Origin: Clostridium brassicae
GTDB taxonomy: Bacteria > Bacillota > Clostridia > Clostridiales > Clostridiaceae
Length of the DNA stretch: 64,000 bases
NCBI RefSeq assembly: GCF_026738875.1
Contig: NZ_JAPQFJ010000006.1
Location: 114,716-178,715, forward strand
Direction of reading: 5' to 3'
Every line of letters begins with the position of its first letter. Within the stretch, counting starts at the first letter, position 1. This document shows positions 41,851 to 51,243 of the stretch, piece after piece. The position numbers were made by a program, and so were the translations under genes. The notes beneath the pieces were generated by a model, which was given only the letters and a program-made list of their open reading frames with translations, was not told where the DNA came from and did no database searches.

Positions 41851-42648
41851 ATGAGATATAGTATTACAGATTTAGCAGAAATTCTTGGATGCACTACAAG
41901 TGCTATTCACTATTTTGAAAAACAACATTTGATTGAAGTGCAGAAAGGGAAAAATGGTCATCGCTATTATAATGTTGTAGATGTATTTCGATTGCTTTCT
42001 TATACAAAGTATCGTTCCATGGAAATACCTATGAAAACTATTATCACACAGTTCGGTGGTGAGGAAAATGATTATAAATTAATAGAAGAAAGAGAACAAA
42101 GGTATCAATTAGAGGCATTAAGAAAGGCCAAGTATTACATGAAGCTAGCAGATGCTATTGAGGAGCATCTTGTTAGCATACGAAAAATAGAAAAATTATT
42201 GGATAAATATGAATTTGCACAGTCACCTGAAATGACGATTATGTGTGATGATGGGTGTGGATGGCTTTCAAAAAAGCGAAGTTCTCAAAAGATAATTCAT
42301 GAATGGGTGAAAGCAATACCAGTAGTTCAACTAGGGGTGATTGATGAGAAAATGGGAATGAGTAACTTGGGATATTTGGTAAATACCAAGTATCTAGAAG
42401 AATTACAATTGCCCCTAGGATTATATACTAAACAATTAAAAAGTACATCTTGTATACATACAATTGTAGTTGCAGATGAGGATTTTACACAGTATCCTCA
42501 GAAGGTCTTTAGAAAGGCTTCTGAATATGCAATAAGCAAAGGACTTGAAGTAGGCGAAATTGCTTGGGGAAAGATATTATTAGTTGAGGTTGAAAAGGGA
42601 GCCAAATTGCATCCATATGTAGAATTATGGATTTCGATAAAAATATAA
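41851..42648 (+). CDS. MerR family regulator
   Basis: 265 residues. N-terminal MerR winged helix 1-70 (YSITDLAEILGCTTSAIHYFEKQHLIE, then GHRYYNVVDVFRLLSYTKYRSMEIPMKTI), followed by a long dimerisation helix and a C-terminal effector-binding domain of the GyrI/BltR type (about 130-265). A CDDGCGW motif with two Cys near 150 may take part in sensing. AAAGGAG upstream. It precedes the enoate reductase gene by 238 bp on the same strand and probably controls it in response to an unsaturated acid or electrophile. Confidence 0.88.
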   Translation: MRYSITDLAEILGCTTSAIHYFEKQHLIEVQKGKNGHRYYNVVDVFRLLSYTKYRSMEIPMKTIITQFGGEENDYKLIEEREQRYQLEALRKAKYYMKLADAIEEHLVSIRKIEKLLDKYEFAQSPEMTIMCDDGCGWLSKKRSSQKIIHEWVKAIPVVQLGVIDEKMGMSNLGYLVNTKYLEELQLPLGLYTKQLKSTSCIHTIVVADEDFTQYPQKVFRKASEYAISKGLEVGEIAWGKILLVEVEKGAKLHPYVELWISIKI

Positions 42649-42886
42649 CAATATCCTCTTGCAAGTAAAGTTCCTTTATGTTCTATACTGAATTTAACAT
42701 CGAAATTTAGACATGAAATATTAAATGAGAAATCGTTATCTAGTGTTGAGCCATCCTTTACTACTACTTTAAAGAAAAGCAGAGAGTCCAAATCTTCGAT
42801 TTGGTGCGAATCGCTTTCACAGAGTGCGATAGGAGTATTAGGATGGTTAGACATCAGGTAAAGGTAAATTCAGAAGGGAGAACAAA
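42649..42886. other. Intergenic region with small hairpins
   Basis: Contains CCAAATC-TTC-GATTTGG (42788-42804) next to TGCGAATCGC, and is less A+T-rich around 42790-42850 than its surroundings. A minus-strand open frame (starting MSNHPNTPIALCESDSHQIE at 42854) covers it but runs deep into the MerR gene, so I do not accept it as a gene. It may be a short inserted element; the promoter and RBS (AGAAGGGAG) of the reductase lie at its right end. Confidence 0.35.
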
Positions 42887-44884
42887 ATGAAGGAAAATTA
42901 TAAGGTGCTTTATGAACCAATCAAAATTGGAAAATTGGAGATTAAAAACAGATATGTTCTTGCTCCGATGGGACCAGGTGGAATGTGTAATGCAGATGGT
43001 AGCTTTAATAAAAGAGGGATTGAGTTCTATGTAGAACGTGCAAAAGGCGGAACTGGATTAATTATGACAGGAGTAACAATGGTGGAAAATAACATTGAAA
43101 AATGTGCCCTACCATCTATGCCATGCCCAACAATTAATCCTTTGAACTTCATTACAACAGCTAATGAAATGACAGAAAGAGTACATGCATATGGATCAAA
43201 AATCTTTTTACAATTATCAGCAGGATTTGGACGAGTTAGTATTCCTTCTATTGTAGGAAAAGTAGCAGTAGCACCTTCACCAATTCCACATAGATTTTTA
43301 CCAGGAGTGACATGTCGTGAATTAACTAATGGGGAAGTAAAAGAATATGTAAAAGCATTTGGTGAGTCAGCATTTATTGCAAAAAAAGCTGGATTTGATG
43401 GTGTTGAAATTCACGCAGTACATGAAGGATATTTATTAGATCAATTTGCTATTTCTTTCTTTAATCATCGTACTGACGAATACGGTGGATCATTAGAAAA
43501 TCGTTTAAGATTTGCTTGTGAAATCGTACAAGAAATCAAAAAACGTTGTGGAGAAGACTTCCCAGTATCACTTAGATATAGTATTAAGAGTTTCATTAAG
43601 GATTGGTGTAAAGGCGGTTTACCAGGTGAAGAGTTTGAGGAAAAAGGAAGAGATATTCCAGAAGGAATTGAAGCAGCAAAAATCCTTGTTAAAGCAGGCT
43701 ATGATGCTTTAAATGGAGATGTTGGTTCTTATGATTCATGGTACTGGAGTCATCCACCAATGTATCAAAAGAAGGGACTATACCTTCCATTTAACGAAAT
43801 TCTTAAAAATGCAGTAGACGTGCCTATTATTACAGCAGGAAGAATGGAAGATCCAGAACTTGCAAGTGAGGCAATTTTATCAGGAAAAACAGATATGGTT
43901 GCTTTAGGAAGACCACTTCTTGCAGATGCAGAAATTCCAAATAAGATTTTTGAAGATAAGTATGATAGAGTTAGACCATGTTTATCCTGTCAAGAAGGAT
44001 GTATGGGAAGATTACAGAATTTTGCAACAGTATCTTGTGCAGTAAACCCTGCCTGTGGACGTGAAAAAGATTATGGATTAGAAAAAGCGGAACACATTAA
44101 GAAAGTTCTTATTATAGGTGGTGGTGTTGCAGGAATGGAAGCTGCAAGAGTTGCAGCTATTCGTGGACATAAAGTAACACTAATTGAAAAAAATAGTTAT
44201 CTTGGTGGAAATATTGTTCCAGGAGGAGTTCCAGATTTCAAAGATGACGATCGTGCACTTATTAAGTGGTATGAAGTTGCATTGAAAGAGTTGGGTGTTG
44301 AAGTAAAATTAAATGTGGCTGCATCAAAAGAAGGTATTAAAAAATTTGGAGCTGATGAGATAATTTTAGCAACAGGTTCTAATCCAAGAGAATTGAAGAT
44401 TGAAGGAACTGATAATGTTTATTCAGCAGAAGATATTTTAATGGAAAGAAAAGTTGTAGGTGAAAAAGTTGTTGTGATTGGTGGAGGGTTAGTTGGATGT
44501 GAAACAGCTCTTTGGTTAAAGAAACAAGGTAAAGAGGTTACTATTATAGAAATGGAAAAGGACATTCTACAAGTAGGAGGACCTTTATGCCATGCCAACC
44601 ACGATATGCTTCATGATTTGATTAAATTTAATAAGATTGATGTTAAAACAGGTTCTTATATTAGCAAGAAAACAGATAAAGGCTTTGTTTTAAACACAAA
44701 TGGACAGGAATCAACCATTGATGCTGATAGTGTCGTTGTTGCTATTGGATATTTATCTCAAAAAGATTTGTATAATGAAATTAAATTTGATATTCCAAAT
44801 ATAAGATTAATTGGAGATGCTAACAAAGTTCAAAATATTATGTACGCTATTTGGAATGCATATGAAGTAGCTAGAAATATTTAA
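42887..44884 (+). CDS. 2-Enoate reductase family flavoprotein (FldZ/Enr-like)
   Basis: 665 residues, FMN-, FAD- and 4Fe-4S-containing oxidoreductase that reduces the C=C bond of 2-enoates such as cinnamate. N-terminal Old Yellow Enzyme TIM barrel (1-360: APMGPGGMCNADG, EIHAVHEGYLLDQF, TAGRMEDPELA, ALGRPLLAD). Fe-S motif PCLSCQEGCMGRL then C-AVNPAC near 367-390. C-terminal FAD/NAD half with two dinucleotide motifs, LIIGGGVAGMEAAR and VVIGGGLVGCETAL. The SWYWSHPPMYQ stretch is shared with clostridial cinnamate/enoate reductases rather than with dienoyl-CoA reductases. It supports Stickland-type amino-acid fermentation. Substrate not certain. Confidence 0.92.
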   Translation: MKENYKVLYEPIKIGKLEIKNRYVLAPMGPGGMCNADGSFNKRGIEFYVERAKGGTGLIMTGVTMVENNIEKCALPSMPCPTINPLNFITTANEMTERVHAYGSKIFLQLSAGFGRVSIPSIVGKVAVAPSPIPHRFLPGVTCRELTNGEVKEYVKAFGESAFIAKKAGFDGVEIHAVHEGYLLDQFAISFFNHRTDEYGGSLENRLRFACEIVQEIKKRCGEDFPVSLRYSIKSFIKDWCKGGLPGEEFEEKGRDIPEGIEAAKILVKAGYDALNGDVGSYDSWYWSHPPMYQKKGLYLPFNEILKNAVDVPIITAGRMEDPELASEAILSGKTDMVALGRPLLADAEIPNKIFEDKYDRVRPCLSCQEGCMGRLQNFATVSCAVNPACGREKDYGLEKAEHIKKVLIIGGGVAGMEAARVAAIRGHKVTLIEKNSYLGGNIVPGGVPDFKDDDRALIKWYEVALKELGVEVKLNVAASKEGIKKFGADEIILATGSNPRELKIEGTDNVYSAEDILMERKVVGEKVVVIGGGLVGCETALWLKKQGKEVTIIEMEKDILQVGGPLCHANHDMLHDLIKFNKIDVKTGSYISKKTDKGFVLNTNGQESTIDADSVVVAIGYLSQKDLYNEIKFDIPNIRLIGDANKVQNIMYAIWNAYEVARNI

Positions 44885-44908
44885 TTTCAATGGTTTTTCA
44901 TTTAATTA

Positions 44909-44957
44909 AAGTATAAACAAGCTTTATAAAATAAGGCTTGTTTATACTTATTTTTTG
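44909..44957 (+). terminator. Terminator of the enoate reductase gene
   Basis: AAGTATAAACAAGC (44909-44922) with GCTTGTTTATACTT (44936-44949), perfect 14 bp, then ATTTTTT. Confidence 0.85.
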
Positions 44958-45133
44958 ATAATGAGATATAATATATATTGTGCAGATATTAATACAATTT
45001 TATAACAACTATATAAAGTTTGGTATAATAATTTATAAAATTTGCACACAACATTATATAATAGTGTATTTGAGCTTATATTGATTATGGATAATCTTTT
45101 TAGAATACAAGATTTTAAATGATGGAGGATAGA

Positions 45134-45763
45134 ATGAATTTTAAAGTAAAAGAGGTTAGATTGCATGGAAATAAGAAATTATCTATATATATTCCTATAG
45201 AGGTACCTAAACAGCTTACGGCAATAGATCCGTTAGTGGGGGATAAATCTGTATTAGCAAATTCAATTGCATATAAATTTTTAAGGAAGTTATTTATTTT
45301 AGCATCAAGTCTTAATTTTCAAGAAATAATATATATTCCAACGAATTCTATAGCTTTAAATGAATATAGAGACATATTTAAATATGGTATATTTGATATG
45401 GATATTGTACTTGTAAATTATCATGCAACACAACTTAAATCAAAAGAAATATTAAAAGCGATTAAAATGAAAAGAGGTTTTACTGAATATTTTAAAGAAA
45501 TCTTTGTTGAAGACAATAATTTAATATATCCAGATTATTGGTTAACTGACCAAAAATTAAGTACAAAGCGTCTAAAAAATATTTTAATAATCTCAACTAA
45601 TCGAGATGTATTTTTAAAGTTTGCATGCGATGTTGATTCTATGATAGAAACAGAAGATAGTGAACAATATAACTTTGATTATCATCTTCATGAGGACTTT
45701 ATAGGTACATCTAAGGATAATGGATTTAATTTTTTGTATTATCACAGGAAAGAAAATTCATGA
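45134..45763 (+). CDS. Protein of unknown function (209 aa)
   Basis: ATG 45134 with GGAGG 7 bp upstream. Soluble, mixed alpha/beta, no signal peptide or membrane helix. Opens with NFKVKEVRLHGNKKLSIYIPIEVPK and has strands such as IIYIPTNSIALNEY, DIVLVNYH, and NILIISTNRD. The repeated hydrophobic strand plus acidic turn pattern suggests a Rossmann-like fold, but no catalytic motif is visible. The following gene is a hydrolase 113 bp away. I do not recognise the family. Confidence 0.75.
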   Translation: MNFKVKEVRLHGNKKLSIYIPIEVPKQLTAIDPLVGDKSVLANSIAYKFLRKLFILASSLNFQEIIYIPTNSIALNEYRDIFKYGIFDMDIVLVNYHATQLKSKEILKAIKMKRGFTEYFKEIFVEDNNLIYPDYWLTDQKLSTKRLKNILIISTNRDVFLKFACDVDSMIETEDSEQYNFDYHLHEDFIGTSKDNGFNFLYYHRKENS

Positions 45764-45876
45764 TGTTAGGTAAAAAGAATAATAATGTAGTTTTTGTTAA
45801 TAGCAAGTTTTTAAATGGAAGTTATATATTTAAAAGCATTCTTAATAAAAGTCTATAAAGCAAAGGAGATATGGAT

Positions 45877-46629
45877 ATGCAGAAAGCAATCACATTAGTA
45901 CATAATAAAATGATATTGCGGGGGATGGAGCATGTACCAGAGTCCAATAAAAAACTTCCTGCTGTCATTTTGTTTCATGGATTTACAGGAAACAAACTTG
46001 AAAAGCACCAAATGTTCTTAAAGATTTCAAGGAGTCTAGAAATGATTGGCATTGCAAGTTTTAGGTTTGATTTTTTAGGAAGTGGGGAAAGTGATGGTCA
46101 TTTTAAAGATATGACTGTATCAGGTGAATTAGCAGAGGCTAATACAATATTAGATTTTGTTCGAAAGGATAATCGAATTGATTCTGATCGTATAATTATA
46201 TTAGGATTTAGTATGGGTGGGCTTGTGGCAAGTTTACTTGCAGGGGAGCGTTCTAAAGATATATATAAACTAATATTAATTTCAGCAGCAGGTACAATAA
46301 AAGATAGTGTTAATGAGGTTTCAAAGCAGGTTTTAAAAGATCGTAATATAACTACTTTTGATTGTGGAGGAAATATAGTAGGAGTACAATTTGCAGCAGA
46401 TTTGAATAAAATTGATGTATTTAATAGGGCAAGTAATTATAAAGGAGATGTTCTTTTAGTTCATGGTACAAAGGATGAAACAGTACCTTGTAATGTATCT
46501 AGTATTTATAATGAAAAATCCTATGAAAATAGAGCTATACTAAAACTTATCGAAGGGGCAGGTCATACATTTGACAAATTTGAATGGGAGAATGAAGTTA
46601 TAGATTTAGTTGGTGGATTTTTAAAATAG
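45877..46629 (+). CDS. Alpha/beta hydrolase (esterase)
   Basis: 250 residues, cytosolic. Oxyanion HGF (LFHGFTGNK), nucleophile elbow GFSMGG with Ser112, acid Asp in HGTKDETVP, and catalytic His in GAGHTF. FRFDFLGSGESDG is typical of the feruloyl/cinnamoyl-esterase-like group and of YqjL/acylglycerol lipases. ATG 45877 is preferred to 45871 because AAAGGAG lies 8 bp ahead of the former but only 2 bp ahead of the latter. No operon partner. Confidence 0.9.
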   Translation: MQKAITLVHNKMILRGMEHVPESNKKLPAVILFHGFTGNKLEKHQMFLKISRSLEMIGIASFRFDFLGSGESDGHFKDMTVSGELAEANTILDFVRKDNRIDSDRIIILGFSMGGLVASLLAGERSKDIYKLILISAAGTIKDSVNEVSKQVLKDRNITTFDCGGNIVGVQFAADLNKIDVFNRASNYKGDVLLVHGTKDETVPCNVSSIYNEKSYENRAILKLIEGAGHTFDKFEWENEVIDLVGGFLK

Positions 46630-46812
46630 TATCATAATATAACAAAAACCAAGGTGAAATATATTATAAAGTAAAAATAACACAGAAAAGAAACATTAAT
46701 GCTGTTTTATTGGACTTTTTATTTATTAACATAAGTATATAGAAAAATAAGACTTAGAAATAATTTTGTGGTAAAATCATATATGTTAATTTATATAGAG
46801 GTGTTGAATAAA

Positions 46813-47508
46813 GTGGAATATAAAAAAATACTAATTATTGAAGACGAAAAACCTATAGCTGAACTTTTAGCATATCGACTTAAAAAGGAATTATTTGAAA
46901 TTAGAATAGCAAGTAAAGGTGCTGAAGGAATAAAACTTGTTGAGAAATTCAAACCTAATATAATACTTCTTGATTTAATGCTGCCTGATATCAGTGGACT
47001 TGAGGTTTGTAAACAAATAACAATAACAAATAATAATATTCCCATAGTAATGATAACTGCAAAATCTGATATTACCGATAAGATTGTTGGGCTTGAGTTT
47101 GGTGCTGATGATTATATTACAAAACCATTTGATCTAAGAGAAGTTGTGGCAAGAGTAAAATCCATATTGCGTAGAATTGATCAAATGAATAAGCCATTAG
47201 AAGAAAAAGATAAAAATGTAATATGTCTAGGAGATATAAAAATACTCAAAAATGAGCATATCGTAAAGAATAAAAATGAATCTATAAAACTAACTCCAAA
47301 AGAATATGATCTTTTGGTAGTTTTATATGAAAGTAAAGGAAAAGTTTTGACGCGTTCGCAAATTCTTGATACTATTTGGGGATATGACTACGTAGGTGGT
47401 ACTAGAACGGTAGATATTCATGTGCAAAGACTAAGGAAAAAACTTGGAAATAATGATTTGATTATAACTGTATTTGGAGTAGGATATAAAATTAACTTAG
47501 GGAGTTGA
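46813..47508 (+). CDS. OmpR family response regulator
   Basis: 231 residues from GTG 46813 with AGAGGTG about 8 bp upstream; earlier in-frame starts lack a site. Receiver with IEDE pocket, phosphoacceptor Asp in IILLDLMLPD, Thr in MITAKS, Lys in YITKPF. Winged-helix output ends ITVFGVGYKI. Kinase follows after 4 bp. Two lipoprotein genes downstream are likely targets or accessory sensors. Confidence 0.93.
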   Translation: MEYKKILIIEDEKPIAELLAYRLKKELFEIRIASKGAEGIKLVEKFKPNIILLDLMLPDISGLEVCKQITITNNNIPIVMITAKSDITDKIVGLEFGADDYITKPFDLREVVARVKSILRRIDQMNKPLEEKDKNVICLGDIKILKNEHIVKNKNESIKLTPKEYDLLVVLYESKGKVLTRSQILDTIWGYDYVGGTRTVDIHVQRLRKKLGNNDLIITVFGVGYKINLGS

Positions 47509-47512
47509 GTGC

Positions 47513-48982
47513 ATGAAAACAACTATAAGATTTAAGTTCCCAATAGGTTTTTTTATTATATTTTCAGTTTCATTTTTAATACTTATTTTTGCAACAAATA
47601 ATATACTTGAGAAAAATAATGAAGCAACTATTACACGAGAGATGAAAGCTTTTAAAAAGAATAGTAATGCATATATAAAACAGTCTTTTATGATAAGTCA
47701 TTTGAATAATGATAAAATGATAAGTCAGTTAAATAATGATGATATATATTTTTCACAAATTGCTAAGGATACTGCAAAAGAACTTAGGGTAATTACTGAA
47801 AGTGAAGTATGTGCATATAATATAGATGGAAAGTTGATACATAACACTAGTAAGATTAAACCAAATGAATATGAAGATTTAATTAATGCAATAAGTGGTA
47901 GTACAAGCTATGTTGTAAGGAAAGATAAGAATAAAACCATGGTATACTTTTCATATCCTGTAGTTATTGATAATAATAAAGTAGGTATTTTAAGATTTAT
48001 TAAAGATTATTCACTTTTATATGCACAAAGTAGCCATATCAGTGAAGTGGTTTTTTATACTGCTTTAGTAGTCTTTATTATAGCATTTATTTTTTCTTAT
48101 CTTTTATCAAGAAATATATCCATTCCTTTATTAAAACTCAATCAAGCAGCAAATAAAGTTGCAGTAGGAGATCTTGATGTTAGTTTAGACATTAAAAGAA
48201 GAGATGAGCTAGGTGAACTCACTAGAAATTTCAATAAGATGGTGAAGAAAATATCTGACCAGATAGTTACAATTCAGAAAGACAGAGACAGTCTTATAGA
48301 AATTAACAATTATAAAAAAGATTTTTTTGATAATGTTACCCATGAATTGAAAACACCGCTAACTACCATACTTGGATATGCAGAAATGATACAGGAAAAT
48401 GCTTTTACTGATAAGGAGTTTTTTAACATTGGAATTAATCATATAATCAATGAAAGTAATCGACTTCATAATATGGTGCTTAAGCTTTTGGAGTTATCAA
48501 AGGATTCTTTTGTAATTGAGGATGAACTTAAAGACATAGATATTGGTTATTTGTTAAAAGATACCTGTGAGGGTATAAAACTAAAAGCAGAAAGATATAA
48601 AAATACAATATTATATGAGGTAAATAAAAAAATATATATATATGGAAACAGTGATAAGCTAAGACAAGTATTTATCAATATAATTGATAACGCAATAAAA
48701 TATGGATATTCTGATTCACCAATAAAAGTTAGTGTAGAAGAAAAGGGGAGTTTTGCAGAAATTAGTATAACTAATAATGGAGATGGTATTGCAGAAGAAC
48801 ATATTAGTCAGATATTCACTCCTTTTTATAGAATCGACAAAATCAAATCCAGAGAATTGGGAAGTTGTGGACTAGGATTGTCAATTTCGAATACTATTAT
48901 TGAAAAACATAAAGGGAAAATAGAAATTGTTAGTCAACCTTACAAGGAAACTACAGTTATTGTAAGGTTACCCTTATGCTAA
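47513..48982 (+). CDS. Sensor histidine kinase with HAMP domain
   Basis: 489 residues. Helix 1 at 10-29, extracytoplasmic domain 30-175 of PAS-like/dCache type (strand pattern AYNIDGKLIH, VYFSYPVVIDNNKVGILRF), helix 2 at 177-199, HAMP 200-252, HisKA with His277 (NVTHELKTPLTTILGYAE), HATPase with NIIDNAIKYG and GSCGLGLSIS. A short repeat (ISHLNNDKMISQLNNDD) lies just after helix 1. PhoR/WalK-like layout. Cognate of the preceding regulator. Confidence 0.93.
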   Translation: MKTTIRFKFPIGFFIIFSVSFLILIFATNNILEKNNEATITREMKAFKKNSNAYIKQSFMISHLNNDKMISQLNNDDIYFSQIAKDTAKELRVITESEVCAYNIDGKLIHNTSKIKPNEYEDLINAISGSTSYVVRKDKNKTMVYFSYPVVIDNNKVGILRFIKDYSLLYAQSSHISEVVFYTALVVFIIAFIFSYLLSRNISIPLLKLNQAANKVAVGDLDVSLDIKRRDELGELTRNFNKMVKKISDQIVTIQKDRDSLIEINNYKKDFFDNVTHELKTPLTTILGYAEMIQENAFTDKEFFNIGINHIINESNRLHNMVLKLLELSKDSFVIEDELKDIDIGYLLKDTCEGIKLKAERYKNTILYEVNKKIYIYGNSDKLRQVFINIIDNAIKYGYSDSPIKVSVEEKGSFAEISITNNGDGIAEEHISQIFTPFYRIDKIKSRELGSCGLGLSISNTIIEKHKGKIEIVSQPYKETTVIVRLPLC

Positions 48983-49018
48983 TGTTTTTATGTATATAAG
49001 ATGAAGAGGGGTTGTTGT

Positions 49019-50272
49019 ATGGACGATTTTGCCAAAGATAATAATGTCTTGTTAAATAATGTTAGTATGAAAGTAATACTAACATTATTTGTATGTATGA
49101 TATTTATATGTATAATTTTTACGGGATGTATTAAATCAGTTAAAAACAAAGTTGTAATAATTCCTGAAGATAATAATGAAGAAGATCAGATTAAAAATAA
49201 AGTTAATGAGGACTTTAGTATAAAAAAAATTTACAAGTATAAAGTAAAAGAGGAATCAGATGATAAGCAATTTGAGTTTGTAAATTTTGGGTGGATTGAT
49301 TATAATAACATCATTTCATTAAAAAATGGCAAAGAGCTAAATAAAATTGATTACAGATATAATATTTTACATAATATAAATAATGATAATAATGTGCTTA
49401 TGGGTGTTCTATCTCCTAAAGGTTCAAGTCTAGTTTATTATACAGAAGATAAAAGTAATATAAATAATAAAATAGATATTAAGATTTATTTGTTAGATAT
49501 TAATTCACAAAAAACAAAGCTTATTTATAATTATCAATTTGATGGATCACCCTATACAAAATTTAAGTGGTCTAAACAAAGTAAATATATTTCATTTATT
49601 GTAGAAAAAAAACGTGAGAACTATTTAGTAGTATATGATACTGTAAGCAATGTTATTCATGAAACTAAAATTAAAACTATTAACCCTAATTTCTTGGTTT
49701 TTATTGATGCAATTGTTTCAGATGATGGCAAAGAGGTATCGTTGGTTTATTATTACAATAGATTGTATTATTTCTGTCACAAATATCTTAATAATAAAAA
49801 TATATTAATAGATAATACTGATTCAATAAATTTGACAGATCAATTTTCTTATCGTAATTACAGTTACTTAAAGGAAAATAGTTTAATTTATTTAGATGAA
49901 AATCATAATTTGTATAAGTATGATAGTAATATGAAAAAAATAATAAAAATTGCTGAAAATATTGATAAATTTGAAGTATCACGGAATTCAATGTATATAG
50001 CATACACAGAGTATGATTTAAAATCTAAATTTCAGGATATATATGTTGGTAAACTCACAAACTATGGAATAATAAAAAGAAAATTAGTATATAAGAATAT
50101 TGGACGTGCTAATATGAAATGGAGTCCTGATAATAAAAAGTTACTACTTGATGGGGAATATATAAATATTAATGACCAGAGGAAAAACTATCTTCAAAGA
50201 GGTGAAAAATATATTATAACAGTGGAATTTGATGATGAGTACGCTAGCCATTCTAAAGAAAAAAGTAAGTAG
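49019..50272 (+). CDS. Predicted lipoprotein with TolB-like beta-propeller repeats
   Basis: 417 residues from ATG 49019 (GAGGGG upstream). A hydrophobic N-terminal segment ends in a lipobox-like FTGC (Cys near 37), though the n-region is unusually long. The exported part has repeated strands of TolB/DPP-type propeller blades: LMGVLSPKGSSLVYYT, FKWSKQSKYISFIV, IVSDDGKEVSLVYY, MKWSPDNKKLLLDG. Such modules bind proteins or peptides. Lying 18 bp after the kinase stop, it is probably co-transcribed and may be an accessory sensor of the two-component system. Very A+T-rich. Family not named. Confidence 0.7.
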   Translation: MDDFAKDNNVLLNNVSMKVILTLFVCMIFICIIFTGCIKSVKNKVVIIPEDNNEEDQIKNKVNEDFSIKKIYKYKVKEESDDKQFEFVNFGWIDYNNIISLKNGKELNKIDYRYNILHNINNDNNVLMGVLSPKGSSLVYYTEDKSNINNKIDIKIYLLDINSQKTKLIYNYQFDGSPYTKFKWSKQSKYISFIVEKKRENYLVVYDTVSNVIHETKIKTINPNFLVFIDAIVSDDGKEVSLVYYYNRLYYFCHKYLNNKNILIDNTDSINLTDQFSYRNYSYLKENSLIYLDENHNLYKYDSNMKKIIKIAENIDKFEVSRNSMYIAYTEYDLKSKFQDIYVGKLTNYGIIKRKLVYKNIGRANMKWSPDNKKLLLDGEYININDQRKNYLQRGEKYIITVEFDDEYASHSKEKSK

Positions 50273-50340
50273 TTTATTTATTTCTGAAACATATTGTTTA
50301 CATCTTTGAAAAAAAATATATATATGAGTATTGTATTATT

Positions 50341-50385
50341 ATATTATCCACTAGGAGAAAAAATAATATAATAGTTGGATAATAT
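50341..50385. promoter_or_regulatory. Inverted repeat upstream of the second lipoprotein
   Basis: ATATTATCCA (50341-50350) and TGGATAATAT (50376-50385), perfect 10 bp, 25-base loop. Located about 60 bp before the start codon, in promoter position. Confidence 0.4.
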
Positions 50386-50442
50386 TAATAGCAGGGAAAG
50401 CGAGCTAAATATACAATTTCATATTTAAGGAGAGATGTGGAC

Positions 50443-51114
50443 ATGAAAAATAAAAAGTTGATAAATGCAGTGATAGTAGTTGCATTTATATTGGGGACAG
50501 TAGCTACAGGATGTTCAAATAAGTCTATTGCTGGTATAGAAAAATCTAATACAAATGAGGAGACTAAATTAGTAGAAGGTGATAAAGAGATGACTAATCC
50601 TCAGCCTTTAGAAAAAAAGACTGAGACTGCTAGTAAAGATGAGGTTAATGTAACTAAAAAGACTAATAGTATAAGTAACAATTATGTAACTAAAAAGACT
50701 AATAGCACTAATAAAACAGATGTAGCTAAAAAGACTAATAAAAATGAAGATGCAGTAGAAAATGAACGCTTGATTTTTGGTACAATTAAGAGCGTTGATA
50801 AGAGTAGTGGTGTAATAGGGTTTGATGATTTAGAGTTGATAACTGCAGATAAAAAAGAAAGGATGAAGAAAATAGGAATTACAGATAAGGATTTTTCGAA
50901 TTTTTATCTGTATAATGCATCAAATAAAATAAGATATTATAAAATTACTGATAAAACTTCTATAACTATTTATAGCAAAAATAATGGGAACAAAATGTCA
51001 ACAGATATAAAGGGACTTTACAATCAATTTGTAAGTGGCTATGAGAATCATTATAATATAAAGGTGAAAGGGAAGTATATTACAAGTATATCTCAAAAAA
51101 TATTAGGTGAATAA
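50443..51114 (+). CDS. Lipoprotein with TKKTN repeats
   Basis: 223 residues from ATG 50443 (AAGGAGAG upstream; GTG 50437 is too close). Signal peptide II with lipobox TVATGC and Cys24. A disordered, charged linker of about 80 residues carries three near-repeats of 'V(T/A)KKTN(S/K)', visible in DNA as GTAACTAAAAAGACTAATAG and variants. The C-terminal domain (from RLIFGTIKSVDKSSGVIGFDD) looks like a small beta-barrel, the pattern seen in proteins that follow 'GxIxxVD' with an OB-like strand. Function unknown; downstream of the two-component system and propeller lipoprotein. Confidence 0.75.
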   Translation: MKNKKLINAVIVVAFILGTVATGCSNKSIAGIEKSNTNEETKLVEGDKEMTNPQPLEKKTETASKDEVNVTKKTNSISNNYVTKKTNSTNKTDVAKKTNKNEDAVENERLIFGTIKSVDKSSGVIGFDDLELITADKKERMKKIGITDKDFSNFYLYNASNKIRYYKITDKTSITIYSKNNGNKMSTDIKGLYNQFVSGYENHYNIKVKGKYITSISQKILGE

Positions 51115-51202
51115 GCTATTAGATATTAGTATGGAACAAAATAATCAAAGTTCTTATACTATAAAAAGAAAGGCTAATATTTACGGAATAGTGTAAAAAT
51201 GC

Positions 51203-51243
51203 AAAATAGACTAGCTGTGTGGGAGGAGCTAGTCTATTTTTTT
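51203..51243. terminator. Bidirectional terminator overlapping the LuxR stop codon
   Basis: AAAATAGACTAGCT (51203-51216) with AGCTAGTCTATTTT (51227-51240) and TTT beyond; the TAG stop of the LuxR gene (51231-51229) lies within the stem. Confidence 0.85.

Noticed and set aside
42498..42854. 118-residue minus-strand frame between MerR and enoate reductase
   Set aside because: Nearly half of it is antisense to the MerR gene, and it has no convincing start site; the non-overlapping part may be a short inserted element.
43512..43712. 66-residue frame inside the enoate reductase
   Set aside because: Wholly within an intact, well-recognised gene in another frame.
50650..50745. Short spaced DNA repeats that could suggest a CRISPR array
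   Set aside because: They are in frame inside a lipoprotein gene, give TKKTN repeats, and have only about 17-base spacing with no constant spacer length.
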